Assembly: GCF_003992315.1 (NCBI RefSeq)
Contig: NZ_RQVE01000011.1
Span: forward strand, 1 to 64,000
Origin: Veillonella sp. 3891
Lineage (GTDB): Bacteria > Bacillota > Negativicutes > Veillonellales > Veillonellaceae
Direction of reading: 5' to 3'
DNA length: 64,000 nucleotides
The number at the start of each line of letters is the position of its first letter. Positions within the stretch are counted from its first letter, which is position 1. Made by a program: the position numbers and the translations under genes. The notes under the pieces were generated by a model, which saw only the letters and a list, made by a program, of their open reading frames with translations, was not told the origin of the DNA and searched no databases. Of the stretch, positions 1 to 8,184 are shown one piece after another.

Positions 1-83
1 TAGATGTCTTTGCAAACACTATTTTATCAGAAAGCTATGAATCTTTTTTAGTTGCACTTAGATCATAAATTCAAGACACAAAA

Positions 84-122
84 AAGGCTGCTCAAGAATG
101 TAACGCATTCTGTAGCAGCCTT
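84..122 (-). terminator. Intrinsic terminator of the suf operon
   Basis: Inverted repeat AAGGCTGCT (84-92) / AGCAGCCTT (114-122), with an inner AGAATG/CATTCT stem. Read on the minus strand it is followed by a T run, directly downstream of sufU. It closes the sufC-B-D-S-U transcript. Bases 1-83 show no recognisable gene. Confidence 0.85.
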
Positions 123-126
123 CTGT

Positions 127-552
127 TTATTTCTTTAATGCTTCACGCAATGTATGCCAAGCCAGCACTGCACATTTCACACGGGCAGGCATGTTAGAAA
201 TATTCTGTAAAGCTATAGCATCTTCTAAGGCTTCCAATTCTTCTTCATCTGTCACTTCTTTTTTTATCATTCCTAAGAAAAGGTCCACTAATTGGAACGC
301 TTCTTCTAGGGACTTTCCAGTAATGACATCAATCATCATAGATGCCGATGCTTGGCTGATAGCACAGCCGGAACCTGTATAAGCAGCGTCTTTTACAATG
401 CCGTCTACCACATTCACTTGCAATGTTAAATCATCACCGCAACTTGGGTTATGACCATGCTCGCTAGCAGTAAACACATCTAACAAACGCTTATTACGCT
501 TGTCTTGGTTATGCTCCAAAATCAGTTCCGTATACACTTGATCCATTTCCAT
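127..552 (-). CDS. sufU: SufU, Fe-S assembly protein / sulfur acceptor of SufS
   Basis: 141 aa, IscU/NifU N-terminal fold of the SufU type. The zinc/sulfur-handling residues are visible: Cys38 and Asp40 in NPSCGDD, Cys63 in GSGCAIS and Cys127 in VKCAVLAW. An insertion between the second and third cysteines is typical of SufU rather than IscU. In the family it accepts persulfide sulfur from SufS and passes it to the SufBCD scaffold in the cytosol. It is the last gene of sufC-B-D-S-U and begins 10 nt after sufS. The start ATG has an AAGGAGA ribosome site about 5 nt upstream. Confidence 0.95.
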   Translation of the reverse strand: MEMDQVYTELILEHNQDKRNKRLLDVFTASEHGHNPSCGDDLTLQVNVVDGIVKDAAYTGSGCAISQASASMMIDVITGKSLEEAFQLVDLFLGMIKKEVTDEEELEALEDAIALQNISNMPARVKCAVLAWHTLREALKK

Positions 553-562
553 GGTATTCTCC

Positions 563-1792
563 TTACTCTGACAAGCCCATGGTTGGTCGAACTGTTTTCA
601 GGGCTTCCAAAAATTGATCTAAATCTTCTTTTCTAGTATAGATGTACATACTAATACGATTGGATGCAGGCACCCCATAATACGCACCTAGTGGTTGCGC
701 ACAATGATGACCAGAACGTAAGCACACTCCATGGCTATCCATGATGGTTGCCACATCGTGAGGATGCACATCATCCACAGTGAAAGCAATAACACCGTGC
801 TTTTCTTCTGGATTAGCACTACCTAATAAATGAACATGTGGCATAGCCGCTAGTTTAGGTAATACATAGCGCACTAATTCTTGTTCATATTCATGAATAG
901 CATCCATACCAAACTGTTCCAAATACTCAATGGCAGCTTTCAATGTAATAGCACCATGTGCATTCGGTGTGCCTGCCTCAAATTTATAAGGTACTTCATT
1001 GAATGTTGTAGTTTGTTCTTTCACATATTCAATCATGTCTCCACCAAATAAAAATGGATCCATATCTTCTAATAAGTGATATTTACCATATACAACACCA
1101 ATACCTTGAGATGCACACATTTTATGTCCAGAGAAAACGAAGAAATCACAATCTAAAGCTTGCACATCAATAGCTTGATGGGGAGCTGATTGCGCTCCGT
1201 CTAGGATAGCAATAGCACCAACAGCATGAGCACGTTCTACCAATTCTTTTACGGGAAATTCCATACCTAGTACATTACTTACATGGGCAAAGGATACAAT
1301 CTTCGTAGATCCGTCAATTTTATCCATTTCACCATCTTTAATGTGACCAGTTTCATCTAGGTACATATATTCCAAGGTAGCCCCTGTCATTCGGCATACA
1401 TATTGCCAAGTCACAAGATTTGCATGATGCTCCGCCACAGTGATGACGATTTTATCTCCCGCTTTCACATGCTTCAGTCCATAGGAATGGGCAATTAAGT
1501 TCAAGCTTTCTGTCGTATTTCGAGTGAAGATAATTTCTTCACGTTTACGAGCGTTGATAAATCGTTGTACTACATCACGAGTACCTTCATAGGCCTCAGA
1601 TGCTTCCATAGCAAGCACATGGGCCCCACGATGAGGGTTCCCATTGTGATTTGCCATATGTGTTTCTAATGCTTTCATCACTGGCACTGGAATTTGTGTG
1701 GTGGCACCACTATCTAAGTAAGCAATGCGTTTACCACGATGAGTTCTTGTTAAAATTGGAAAATCTTTATATGCCTCTGCTATTGGTTTCAT
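563..1792 (-). CDS. sufS: SufS, group II cysteine desulfurase
   Basis: 409 aa, PLP-dependent class V aminotransferase fold. Lys224 in the SGHKM motif is the predicted Schiff-base lysine. Cys364 in RSGHHCAQP is the persulfide-forming cysteine, in the short-loop context of SufS (group II) enzymes. The N-terminal AYLDSGATTQ and the central EHHANLVTW are family hallmarks. It removes sulfur from L-cysteine, giving alanine and an enzyme persulfide that is handed to SufU, encoded immediately downstream. Length is normal for SufS (about 405-410 aa). Confidence 0.96.
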   Translation of the reverse strand: MKPIAEAYKDFPILTRTHRGKRIAYLDSGATTQIPVPVMKALETHMANHNGNPHRGAHVLAMEASEAYEGTRDVVQRFINARKREEIIFTRNTTESLNLIAHSYGLKHVKAGDKIVITVAEHHANLVTWQYVCRMTGATLEYMYLDETGHIKDGEMDKIDGSTKIVSFAHVSNVLGMEFPVKELVERAHAVGAIAILDGAQSAPHQAIDVQALDCDFFVFSGHKMCASQGIGVVYGKYHLLEDMDPFLFGGDMIEYVKEQTTTFNEVPYKFEAGTPNAHGAITLKAAIEYLEQFGMDAIHEYEQELVRYVLPKLAAMPHVHLLGSANPEEKHGVIAFTVDDVHPHDVATIMDSHGVCLRSGHHCAQPLGAYYGVPASNRISMYIYTRKEDLDQFLEALKTVRPTMGLSE

Positions 1793-1806
1793 ACTATCCC
1801 TCTCAA

Positions 1807-2856
1807 CTATATTTTTTGTCGTAGTACTGCTAAGGCAGTTTCTTCCATTTCTTCATTGCCAATACGATCAATCAATGGTCGTAACATGGATTCTACGATG
1901 ATGTGTTTTGCTTCCTCTTCGTTGAAACCACGGCTCATTAAATAGAATAATTTAGCTTGGTCTAGTTGACCAGCACTAGATGCGTGATTACCAGATACAT
2001 TATCTTCTTTACATAATAACAATGGTAAAGAGATGGATTTAACTTGTGGCGTTAATAGTAAACATGTATCCTCTTCTGCACCTTCAGATGCCAAGCTACC
2101 ACGCAAGAAATCTAAAGTACCACGGAATGATTTTTTAGAAGAACCATTCAATGCACCTAAGTTATTAATATTACTAATTGTTTTTTTACCGATATGTTTC
2201 ATTAACATGGCAATATCAAATACTTGCGTACCAGTACCGCAATAGCCTAAATCATGTTCTACTTCTGCGTAGTCTCCTACTAAATCTTCTTGATAGTTCA
2301 AGAAGTTTTCAGAGCCACCCAACTCAATATTGATGAACTCTACATGACCAGACTCTTCTACTCGTGTATAACGATGTTCAAATTGTTGTACTTTACCAGT
2401 TAGCAATTGCACTTTTTTGAACACTACCGACGCCCCTGTGTGGGATACGATTTCTGAAAGTAATCCTACATGACCATCAGTAGCTTCACCTTTCAAGCAA
2501 AGTGTTAACTCTAAGGTAGAGTCTTTTTCCACTTCGATTTGTAAGCGTGTTCTTTCACTGACAGCACCTTGTACATCAAGAACTATGGTCAATGCTTCCT
2601 TTGCACCAGCTGGTACTTGAATGTGATAGCCATGTGTAAAGTGATGAGATGCATCGCGCAACGCACCAGTATGGACACCTTCATAAGAAGGTTCTAATAG
2701 TTCCTTATTTGTAATGTCTGTTACAATGTGCTTGGACCCTTCAACTGTCACTGTAGCACGTTCTGTACCAGCCCATACATTGCCTTCTGTATGATTTACC
2801 TTTAACCAACGGAAAGTCGGTCTAGGCAATTCATTAAAATGTAATGTGTTGCTCAT
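1807..2856 (-). CDS. sufD: SufD, SufBCD scaffold subunit
   Basis: 349 aa beta-helix scaffold protein of the SufB/SufD family, shorter than SufB and lacking its N-terminal extension. The conserved C-terminal region with SLPLLLCKEDNVSGNHASSAGQLDQ and a final LMSRGFNEEEA is clear. SufD pairs with SufB and binds the ATPase SufC to form the complex on which Fe-S clusters are built. It lies between sufB and sufS with short gaps. Some Firmicute SufD proteins are annotated simply as Fe-S assembly protein SufD-like; sequence and position agree here. Confidence 0.94.
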   Translation of the reverse strand: MSNTLHFNELPRPTFRWLKVNHTEGNVWAGTERATVTVEGSKHIVTDITNKELLEPSYEGVHTGALRDASHHFTHGYHIQVPAGAKEALTIVLDVQGAVSERTRLQIEVEKDSTLELTLCLKGEATDGHVGLLSEIVSHTGASVVFKKVQLLTGKVQQFEHRYTRVEESGHVEFINIELGGSENFLNYQEDLVGDYAEVEHDLGYCGTGTQVFDIAMLMKHIGKKTISNINNLGALNGSSKKSFRGTLDFLRGSLASEGAEEDTCLLLTPQVKSISLPLLLCKEDNVSGNHASSAGQLDQAKLFYLMSRGFNEEEAKHIIVESMLRPLIDRIGNEEMEETALAVLRQKI

Positions 2857-2865
2857 CCTAACCTC

Positions 2866-4275
2866 CTATCCGATAGAACCTTCAAGTTCTAAGGTAATTA
2901 AATTATTCATTTCAACAGCGTATTCTAATGGTAATTCTTTAGAAATTGGTTCTACGAAACCACGAACAAGCATAGCTCTTGCTTCTTCTTCACTAATACC
3001 ACGAGTCATTAAGTAGAAAATAGCCTCATCGGAAATACGACCGATTTTTGCTTCGTGTCCTAAATCCACATTGTCATTTTCAATGGTAATAGATGGAATT
3101 GTATCGGATTGAGATTCTTGGTCTAACATCAAGGACTCACAAGATACAGTTGCTTTGGAATGATCTGCATTTTTACCAATATTTAATACGCCACGATAAA
3201 TCGCTGTACCACCGCTTTTAGAAATGGACTTGGAGTTAACATTACTTGTTGTATGCGGTGCCGCATGAATTACTTTTGCTCCTGTATCCAAATATTGGCC
3301 TTCACCAGCAAATGTAACACCTGTAAATTCACAGTGCGCCCCTTCACCAGCTAAAATACTCATTGGATACAAGCAAGATACAGCGGAACCAAAGGAACCA
3401 GATACCCACTCAATCGTACCATTTTTACCTACTCGACTACGTTTTGTATTCAAGTTGTACATATTTTTGGACCAGTTTTCGATAGTAGAATAACGCAAAG
3501 TAGCATTATCTTTTACAAACAACTCAACACAACCAGCATGTAAGTTAGCTACATTGTATTTTGGAGCGGAACAACCTTCAATGAAGTGTGCTTTCGCTCC
3601 TTCTTCTACGATAATCAACGTATGTTCAAACTGACCTGCTCCTGGCGCATTCAATCGGAAGTAGGACTGTAATGGAATATCTACAGTCACTCCTTTTGGC
3701 ACATATACGAAGGAACCGCCAGACCATACTGCGCCATGTAAAGCTGCAAATTTATGATCCGTAGGTGGCACCAATGTCATAAAGTATTGTTTTACAATAT
3801 CTTCATGCTCATGTAATGCTGTTTGCATATCTGTATATACAACGCCTTGACGAATTAAATCTTCTTGAATACTGTGATATACAACCTCAGAGTCATATTG
3901 AGCGCCTACACCAGCCAAAGAAGTTTTTTCAGCTTCTTGGATACCAAGACGGTCAAATGTCTCTTTAATATCGTCTGGAACTTCGTTCCAGTCTTCTTTC
4001 ATATCAATTTTAGGTTTTACATAGGTCACGATATCCGCCATATTTAAAGCACTAATATCAGGTACCCAATTAGGAACATCTAATTGATTGTAAATTTCAA
4101 GGGATTTTAAACGGAAATCTAACATCCATTGTGGTTCATTTTTGTTAGCCCACATTTCACGAATGATATCTTCTGTTAAACCAGCTTCTGATTTATAGGA
4201 GAATTCAAATTCATTACGAATGTCATAGACGCCGCGATCCATCTCCTCAATTTGAGTTTTCTTTCTCGCTTCCAT
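2866..4275 (-). CDS. sufB: SufB, Fe-S cluster scaffold subunit
   Basis: 469 aa, normal length for SufB. The family signature is clear: HAAPHTTSNVNSKSISK, YRGVLNIGKNADHSKATVSCESL, and the end DEAIFYLMTRGISEEEARAMLVRGF. SufB carries the nascent cluster in the SufBC2D complex. A strong AGGAGG site precedes the ATG, and the gap to sufC is only 9 nt, so both are translated from one mRNA. Confidence 0.97.
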   Translation of the reverse strand: MEARKKTQIEEMDRGVYDIRNEFEFSYKSEAGLTEDIIREMWANKNEPQWMLDFRLKSLEIYNQLDVPNWVPDISALNMADIVTYVKPKIDMKEDWNEVPDDIKETFDRLGIQEAEKTSLAGVGAQYDSEVVYHSIQEDLIRQGVVYTDMQTALHEHEDIVKQYFMTLVPPTDHKFAALHGAVWSGGSFVYVPKGVTVDIPLQSYFRLNAPGAGQFEHTLIIVEEGAKAHFIEGCSAPKYNVANLHAGCVELFVKDNATLRYSTIENWSKNMYNLNTKRSRVGKNGTIEWVSGSFGSAVSCLYPMSILAGEGAHCEFTGVTFAGEGQYLDTGAKVIHAAPHTTSNVNSKSISKSGGTAIYRGVLNIGKNADHSKATVSCESLMLDQESQSDTIPSITIENDNVDLGHEAKIGRISDEAIFYLMTRGISEEEARAMLVRGFVEPISKELPLEYAVEMNNLITLELEGSIG

Positions 4276-4284
4276 GAGATCCTC

Positions 4285-5028
4285 CTATGCTAAATTTTTA
4301 TATGCATCGTAGCCTTTTTCTTCGATTTCACGAACGAGTTCAGGGCCACCAGTTTTTACAATACGACCATCGATTAAGATGTGTACGAAGTTTGGTTGTA
4401 ATTTTTGAAGAATTTGATTGTGGTGAGTGATAATTAACACCGCATTATCTTCATTATGGAAACGATTTACACCTTCAGATACAATACGAACCGCATCTAC
4501 GTCAAGACCAGAATCAGTTTCATCAAGGATAGCCAATTTAGGATTCAAAATGGACATTTGAAGAATTTCATTTTTCTTTCTTTCACCACCGGAGAAGCCT
4601 TCGTTTACATAACGATTAGCGTAAGATGTATCGAAGGATAATTCTTCCATTTTTGCTTTCAATTCTTTTTTGAAAGCTAAGGCACGTACGTTTTCACCAG
4701 TGATTGTGTTTTTAGCTGTACGGATAAAGTTTTCTACTGTAATACCAGGCACGGAAATTGGATGTTGAAAAGACATGAAAATGCCTTTTTTCGCACGATC
4801 GTTTACAGCTTCTTCTGTGATGTTTTCGCCATCGAATACGATGGAACCTTCTGTTACTTCATAAGCAGGATTGCCCATGATTACATTTGCCAATGTAGAT
4901 TTACCAGCACCATTTGTGCCCATTACTACATGGATTTCACCTTTATTAATTGTTAAATTGATGCCCTTTAAGATTTCTTTCTCTTCAATCGAGGCACGCA
5001 CATTGTCTACGCGAAGTAATTCTGCCAC
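4285..5028 (-). CDS. sufC: SufC, Fe-S assembly ABC-type ATPase
   Basis: ABC ATPase of the SufC type. Walker A GTNGAGKST is at residues 37-45, the signature FSGGERKKNE is the SufC variant (not LSGGQ), and Walker B is LAILDETDSGLD. It drives conformational change of SufB-SufD during cluster assembly. I place the start at a GTG at 5028 because AAGGAG then lies 8 nt upstream. A GTG three codons earlier (5037) would overlap that ribosome site. It is the first gene of the operon, behind a roughly 160-nt leader. Confidence 0.96.
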   Translation of the reverse strand: MAELLRVDNVRASIEEKEILKGINLTINKGEIHVVMGTNGAGKSTLANVIMGNPAYEVTEGSIVFDGENITEEAVNDRAKKGIFMSFQHPISVPGITVENFIRTAKNTITGENVRALAFKKELKAKMEELSFDTSYANRYVNEGFSGGERKKNEILQMSILNPKLAILDETDSGLDVDAVRIVSEGVNRFHNEDNAVLIITHHNQILQKLQPNFVHILIDGRIVKTGGPELVREIEEKGYDAYKNLA

Positions 5029-5104
5029 GTATGTCACTCCTTATCAAATAAGCTACTATATACAAAAGAAGACTAGTTAGGTCTTAGAATGTGTCGAATA
5101 CCGT

Positions 5105-5195
5105 AAAAAAACGGATTCCACCAAAGTGTAATCCGCTGTCATATTCATAGCATGAGAACGCCACTTTGGCTCAAATCTAAAATAGTAAATATACT
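5105..5195 (-). promoter_or_regulatory. Candidate attenuator leader of the suf operon
   Basis: Inside the transcribed suf leader, the minus strand has a hairpin CGGATT/AATCCG (5130-5135 and 5112-5117) followed by seven Ts (5111-5105), which looks like an intrinsic terminator ahead of sufC. Its loop contains CACTTTGG (5121-5128). This is perfectly complementary to CCAAAGTG further upstream in the same leader (5162-5169), giving an alternative or pseudoknot pairing. The arrangement suggests premature-termination control. The ligand or factor is unknown and no known riboswitch class was recognised. Confidence 0.5.
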
Positions 5196-5201
5196 ATATG
5201 T

Positions 5202-5230
5202 ATTATACCGTGTACAGACTTGGACCGCAA
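5202..5230 (-). promoter_or_regulatory. Sigma-A promoter of the suf operon
   Basis: Minus-strand TTGCGG (5225-5230), 17-nt spacer, then TATAAT (5202-5207). Transcription would start near 5195, giving a leader of about 160 nt before sufC. The surrounding intergenic stretch 5231-5548 has no gene; it holds the hairpin at 5439-5498. Confidence 0.7.
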
Positions 5231-5438
5231 GCTAATTTCTACTATTTTACTATGAATTTGATGATAGTTTTGTATATCATCTATTCATCTATAGCATATT
5301 GAAACTTTAATTCTCTACCAAGAGACTCAACAATATTCATTATACTGAATTTTCTCAATATTGTAAATGCTATTCCCATATTTTTTTAGGGATTATGAAC
5401 GACATTTGATATTGTCATAGCATACTCTATACAAATAG

Positions 5439-5498
5439 ACATATACTCCATCTCTCCGAGAAATATAACAGTTTCTCAGAAGCAGATAAAGTATATGT
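5439..5498. repeat. Long imperfect hairpin between lysA and suf
   Basis: Outer arms ACATATACT (5439-5447) / AGTATATGT (5490-5498) and inner arms TCCGAGAAA (5455-5463) / TTTCTCAGA (5472-5480) form an interrupted stem over 60 bp. There is no T run on the minus side, so it is not a standard intrinsic terminator for lysA. It could be a processed 3' end structure or the relic of a small mobile repeat. Confidence 0.45.
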
Positions 5499-5548
5499 TT
5501 ATATAACCCTAAATACCTATCGCGACAGATGGTCCGCTACGCTCCTAA

Positions 5549-6805
5549 TTATAAATTAGAAAAATCTAATGTAGCAAAATAATCGTCTAATGTTTCTGCA
5601 CGACGAATTTGTGTGACACTACCATCTTCGTGTAATAACAACTCAGCAGAACGCAATTTACCATTGTAATTGAATCCCATAGCATGACCATGAGCACCCG
5701 CATCATGAATCACAATACGATCGCCCATGTCGATTTTTGGTAATTGACGATCGATAGCAAACTTATCATTATTTTCACATAAAGAGCCAGTCACATCATA
5801 CGTCATAGTTGCTGGTTCATTCTCTTTCCCCATCACCGTAATATGATGATAAGAGCCATACAACGCTGGACGCATCAAGTTAGCCATACATGCATCTAAA
5901 CCAATGTAATGTTTGTAAATATCTTTTTTATGGATAGCAGTAGCTACCAAATAACCATACGGTCCAGTAACCATACGACCACATTCATAAGCCAATTGAA
6001 TTGGGCTATGTCCAGTACCCACGATTAAACGATCGTAAGCCTCTTTCACTCCTGCACTTAATACTTTGTAATCCACTGGTGTTTGTTCAGGTTTATAGGC
6101 TACCCCAATACCACCACCAAGGTCAATGAAAGATACTTCTACACCCGTTTGTTCTTTCACTCGTACAGCTAAGTTAAACATTAATTCAGCTGTACCTACT
6201 AAACCATCGATGTCTAATTCATTAGACACCACCATTGTATGCAAGCCGAAGTTAGTGATACCTTTTCCTTTTAAGTATGTAATAGCCTCAATAATTTGTG
6301 CCTCAGTCATACCATACTTTGCTTCTTCTGGAAGACCGATAATTGTATTACCGCCTTCTTTTAAAGAACCTGGGTTGTAACGGAAACAGAAACGTTCTGG
6401 TAATGTACCATGCTCTTCTAAATACGCAATATGCGTAATATCATCCAAGTTGATGATGGCTCCTAAATCCATAGCTTTTTTGTATTCTTCGTAAGGAGTA
6501 TCATTGGAAGAGAACATAATATTCTCTCCTGTGATACCAACCTTTTCACTCAAGATTAATTCCGCCATAGAAGAACAGTCAGCGCCGATACCAATTTCTT
6601 TCATCATTTTCATAATGTATGGATTTGGTGTTGCTTTTACAGCAAAATATTGTTTGAAACCAGGCGCCCAGCTGAAAGCATCTAAAAATGCGCGCATGTT
6701 ATCCATAATGCCTTTTGCATCATAAATGTGGAATGGCGTTGGATATTGGGCGATAATCTTTTCTAATTGTTCTTTTGTAAATGGGATTGTCTTTGCGTTC
6801 ATCAT
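5549..6805 (-). CDS. lysA: Diaminopimelate decarboxylase
   Basis: 418 aa PLP-dependent group IV (alanine-racemase fold) decarboxylase. Lys57 in FAVKATPNP is the predicted PLP lysine. YECGRMVTGPYG and GSLCENND carry the phosphate-binding and active-site cysteine motifs, and the HDAGAHGHAMGFNYNG segment near the C-terminus is typical. It would convert meso-diaminopimelate to lysine as the last step of lysine synthesis. A related substrate such as carboxynorspermidine cannot be fully excluded by eye, but length and motifs favour LysA. It is monocistronic, with about 510 bp to suf. Confidence 0.85.
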   Translation of the reverse strand: MMNAKTIPFTKEQLEKIIAQYPTPFHIYDAKGIMDNMRAFLDAFSWAPGFKQYFAVKATPNPYIMKMMKEIGIGADCSSMAELILSEKVGITGENIMFSSNDTPYEEYKKAMDLGAIINLDDITHIAYLEEHGTLPERFCFRYNPGSLKEGGNTIIGLPEEAKYGMTEAQIIEAITYLKGKGITNFGLHTMVVSNELDIDGLVGTAELMFNLAVRVKEQTGVEVSFIDLGGGIGVAYKPEQTPVDYKVLSAGVKEAYDRLIVGTGHSPIQLAYECGRMVTGPYGYLVATAIHKKDIYKHYIGLDACMANLMRPALYGSYHHITVMGKENEPATMTYDVTGSLCENNDKFAIDRQLPKIDMGDRIVIHDAGAHGHAMGFNYNGKLRSAELLLHEDGSVTQIRRAETLDDYFATLDFSNL

Positions 6806-7107
6806 AACTCCTCAATCTATTTGTAATACACCATGTGACAGCCTCTTTCTGTAACATAGCAATTTATAAAACAATAGGCCTTCTCCATGTAGTATCTCAA
6901 TAAGGGATGGCACATCCTGCCTAAGCCTTAACAAGATATACAATTACTCTTGAAAGATATACATAACACTATGCTATCAAGCAATGGTAATCTGTGAATA
7001 CCGTAACGTATTGTAACATACATTCTATAGAATTGTAAAGATTCTATAGAATCCTTAGAAGTACCCCCACTTTATTGAACTTTTTATTCTAAATTTATAC
7101 TATTAAA
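6806..7107. other. Intergenic region with a paired palindrome
   Basis: 302 bp between the response-regulator gene and lysA. The palindrome ATTCTATAGAAT occurs twice (7022-7033 and 7041-7052) with a 7-bp spacer, about 19 bp centre to centre. The two copies lie on nearly the same DNA face, as expected for a tandem operator, although the repeats could also fold as a hairpin. No lysine riboswitch core was recognised in the lysA leader. Confidence 0.4.
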
Positions 7108-8184
7108 TTATAATTCATACTGTATGAAATCTAGCAAATATTGATCTTTATTTACCTCTTTTAAATTAAATAGCCAGGATTTAGCTTGTTCAATGTCATC
7201 TTTAGATACTCCACTCTGATGCGCGGCTTTATTCCGTAATTCCAAAAATGCGTGCATCTTTTTATATTTTTTAGTGAAATTTTCTTTCAAACCTTTTAAA
7301 TACGATAAATTTTCTTTTATCTTATAGATACAATCTCCTAGCGTTACATTTTCTTTTTCTTCTAATATACCTTTTGCTTTTAAATAGTTAGCTAGCACAT
7401 TTTCAAAACATTTAGAATATGCTATTAGCATTGGTGAAAAGTCCATATCATATACATCTTTATGATTTTCAAATAAAAACTCGCCAGTAGCTAAAAACTT
7501 AATCGACTTTTCATCAAATTGACCATAACGATTCTGCAGAAGTGAAACAATACAATTCAATCTATTTCCATTTTGAGCAAAATTAATAACCTCATTTTGC
7601 TCTAATGTTTCTATATAGTCTAGTATTTTATTTTGGAAACTAACCCATTCTGCTGGGTCTCCTGCTATTCCGCCTGTTTCTGCCCCTACTTTTATAAGTG
7701 CTTCATATGCCCATTTTCTAGCATTTTTATTTTCTACCATCAACGATTCAACTTCATGTTCCAAATGAATTACACGGTTCTGTAACTCTACAAATTTATC
7801 TCTTTTTTCCAGACAATCTTGTATAGCTCGTTTTAATTCTATCTCAGAAATTGGTTTAGATTTAAAGTCGATATTTACATCTTTTTCATAAGTTATATCG
7901 GAATCATCGCTGACTCCCGTTAAAAATATAATTGGGATGTTCGCATCGAGCTCACGAATTTTTGCAACCCCTTCTGAACCAGATATACCAATATCAAAAT
8001 GATGATCTAAAATAATTAAGTTTCTTTTTTTTCCTTCTTGTTTCAGAAAGCGAAGAAATTCTTTTACTGTATAAAAAGATACAATCTCTACATTTTCATA
8101 ATGTCTTCGAATGAATGCTGACAAACTGTCATGAATCACATCTTCATCATCCACTATATAAATACACAAATTTTCATTCATCAT
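7108..8184 (-). CDS. Response regulator with HEPN-like C-terminal domain
   Basis: 358 aa. Residues 1-130 form a receiver domain: acidic pair Asp12/Asp13, phospho-acceptor Asp60 in LIILDHH, switch Thr89, and Lys110 before Pro111. A coiled coil follows (about 131-155). The C-terminal 200 residues are all-helical, with no helix-turn-helix, and end in ELRNKAAHQS with Arg317 and His322. This is the R-x4-H signature of HEPN domains, many of which are ribonucleases or RNA-binding modules. The start ATG overlaps the stop of the kinase gene (ATGA), so the two are co-translated. What the output domain does is unknown; HEPN is my reading from the motif and helical pattern. Confidence 0.75.
   Translation of the reverse strand: MMNENLCIYIVDDEDVIHDSLSAFIRRHYENVEIVSFYTVKEFLRFLKQEGKKRNLIILDHHFDIGISGSEGVAKIRELDANIPIIFLTGVSDDSDITYEKDVNIDFKSKPISEIELKRAIQDCLEKRDKFVELQNRVIHLEHEVESLMVENKNARKWAYEALIKVGAETGGIAGDPAEWVSFQNKILDYIETLEQNEVINFAQNGNRLNCIVSLLQNRYGQFDEKSIKFLATGEFLFENHKDVYDMDFSPMLIAYSKCFENVLANYLKAKGILEEKENVTLGDCIYKIKENLSYLKGLKENFTKKYKKMHAFLELRNKAAHQSGVSKDDIEQAKSWLFNLKEVNKDQYLLDFIQYEL

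Noticed and set aside
5105-5195. T-box riboswitch before suf
   Set aside because: The terminator stem contains GGTGGAATCCG, which faintly resembles a T-box, but the leader is too short and lacks a recognisable stem I and specifier loop.
6806-7021. Lysine riboswitch before lysA
   Set aside because: No conserved L-box core elements were found when reading the minus strand.
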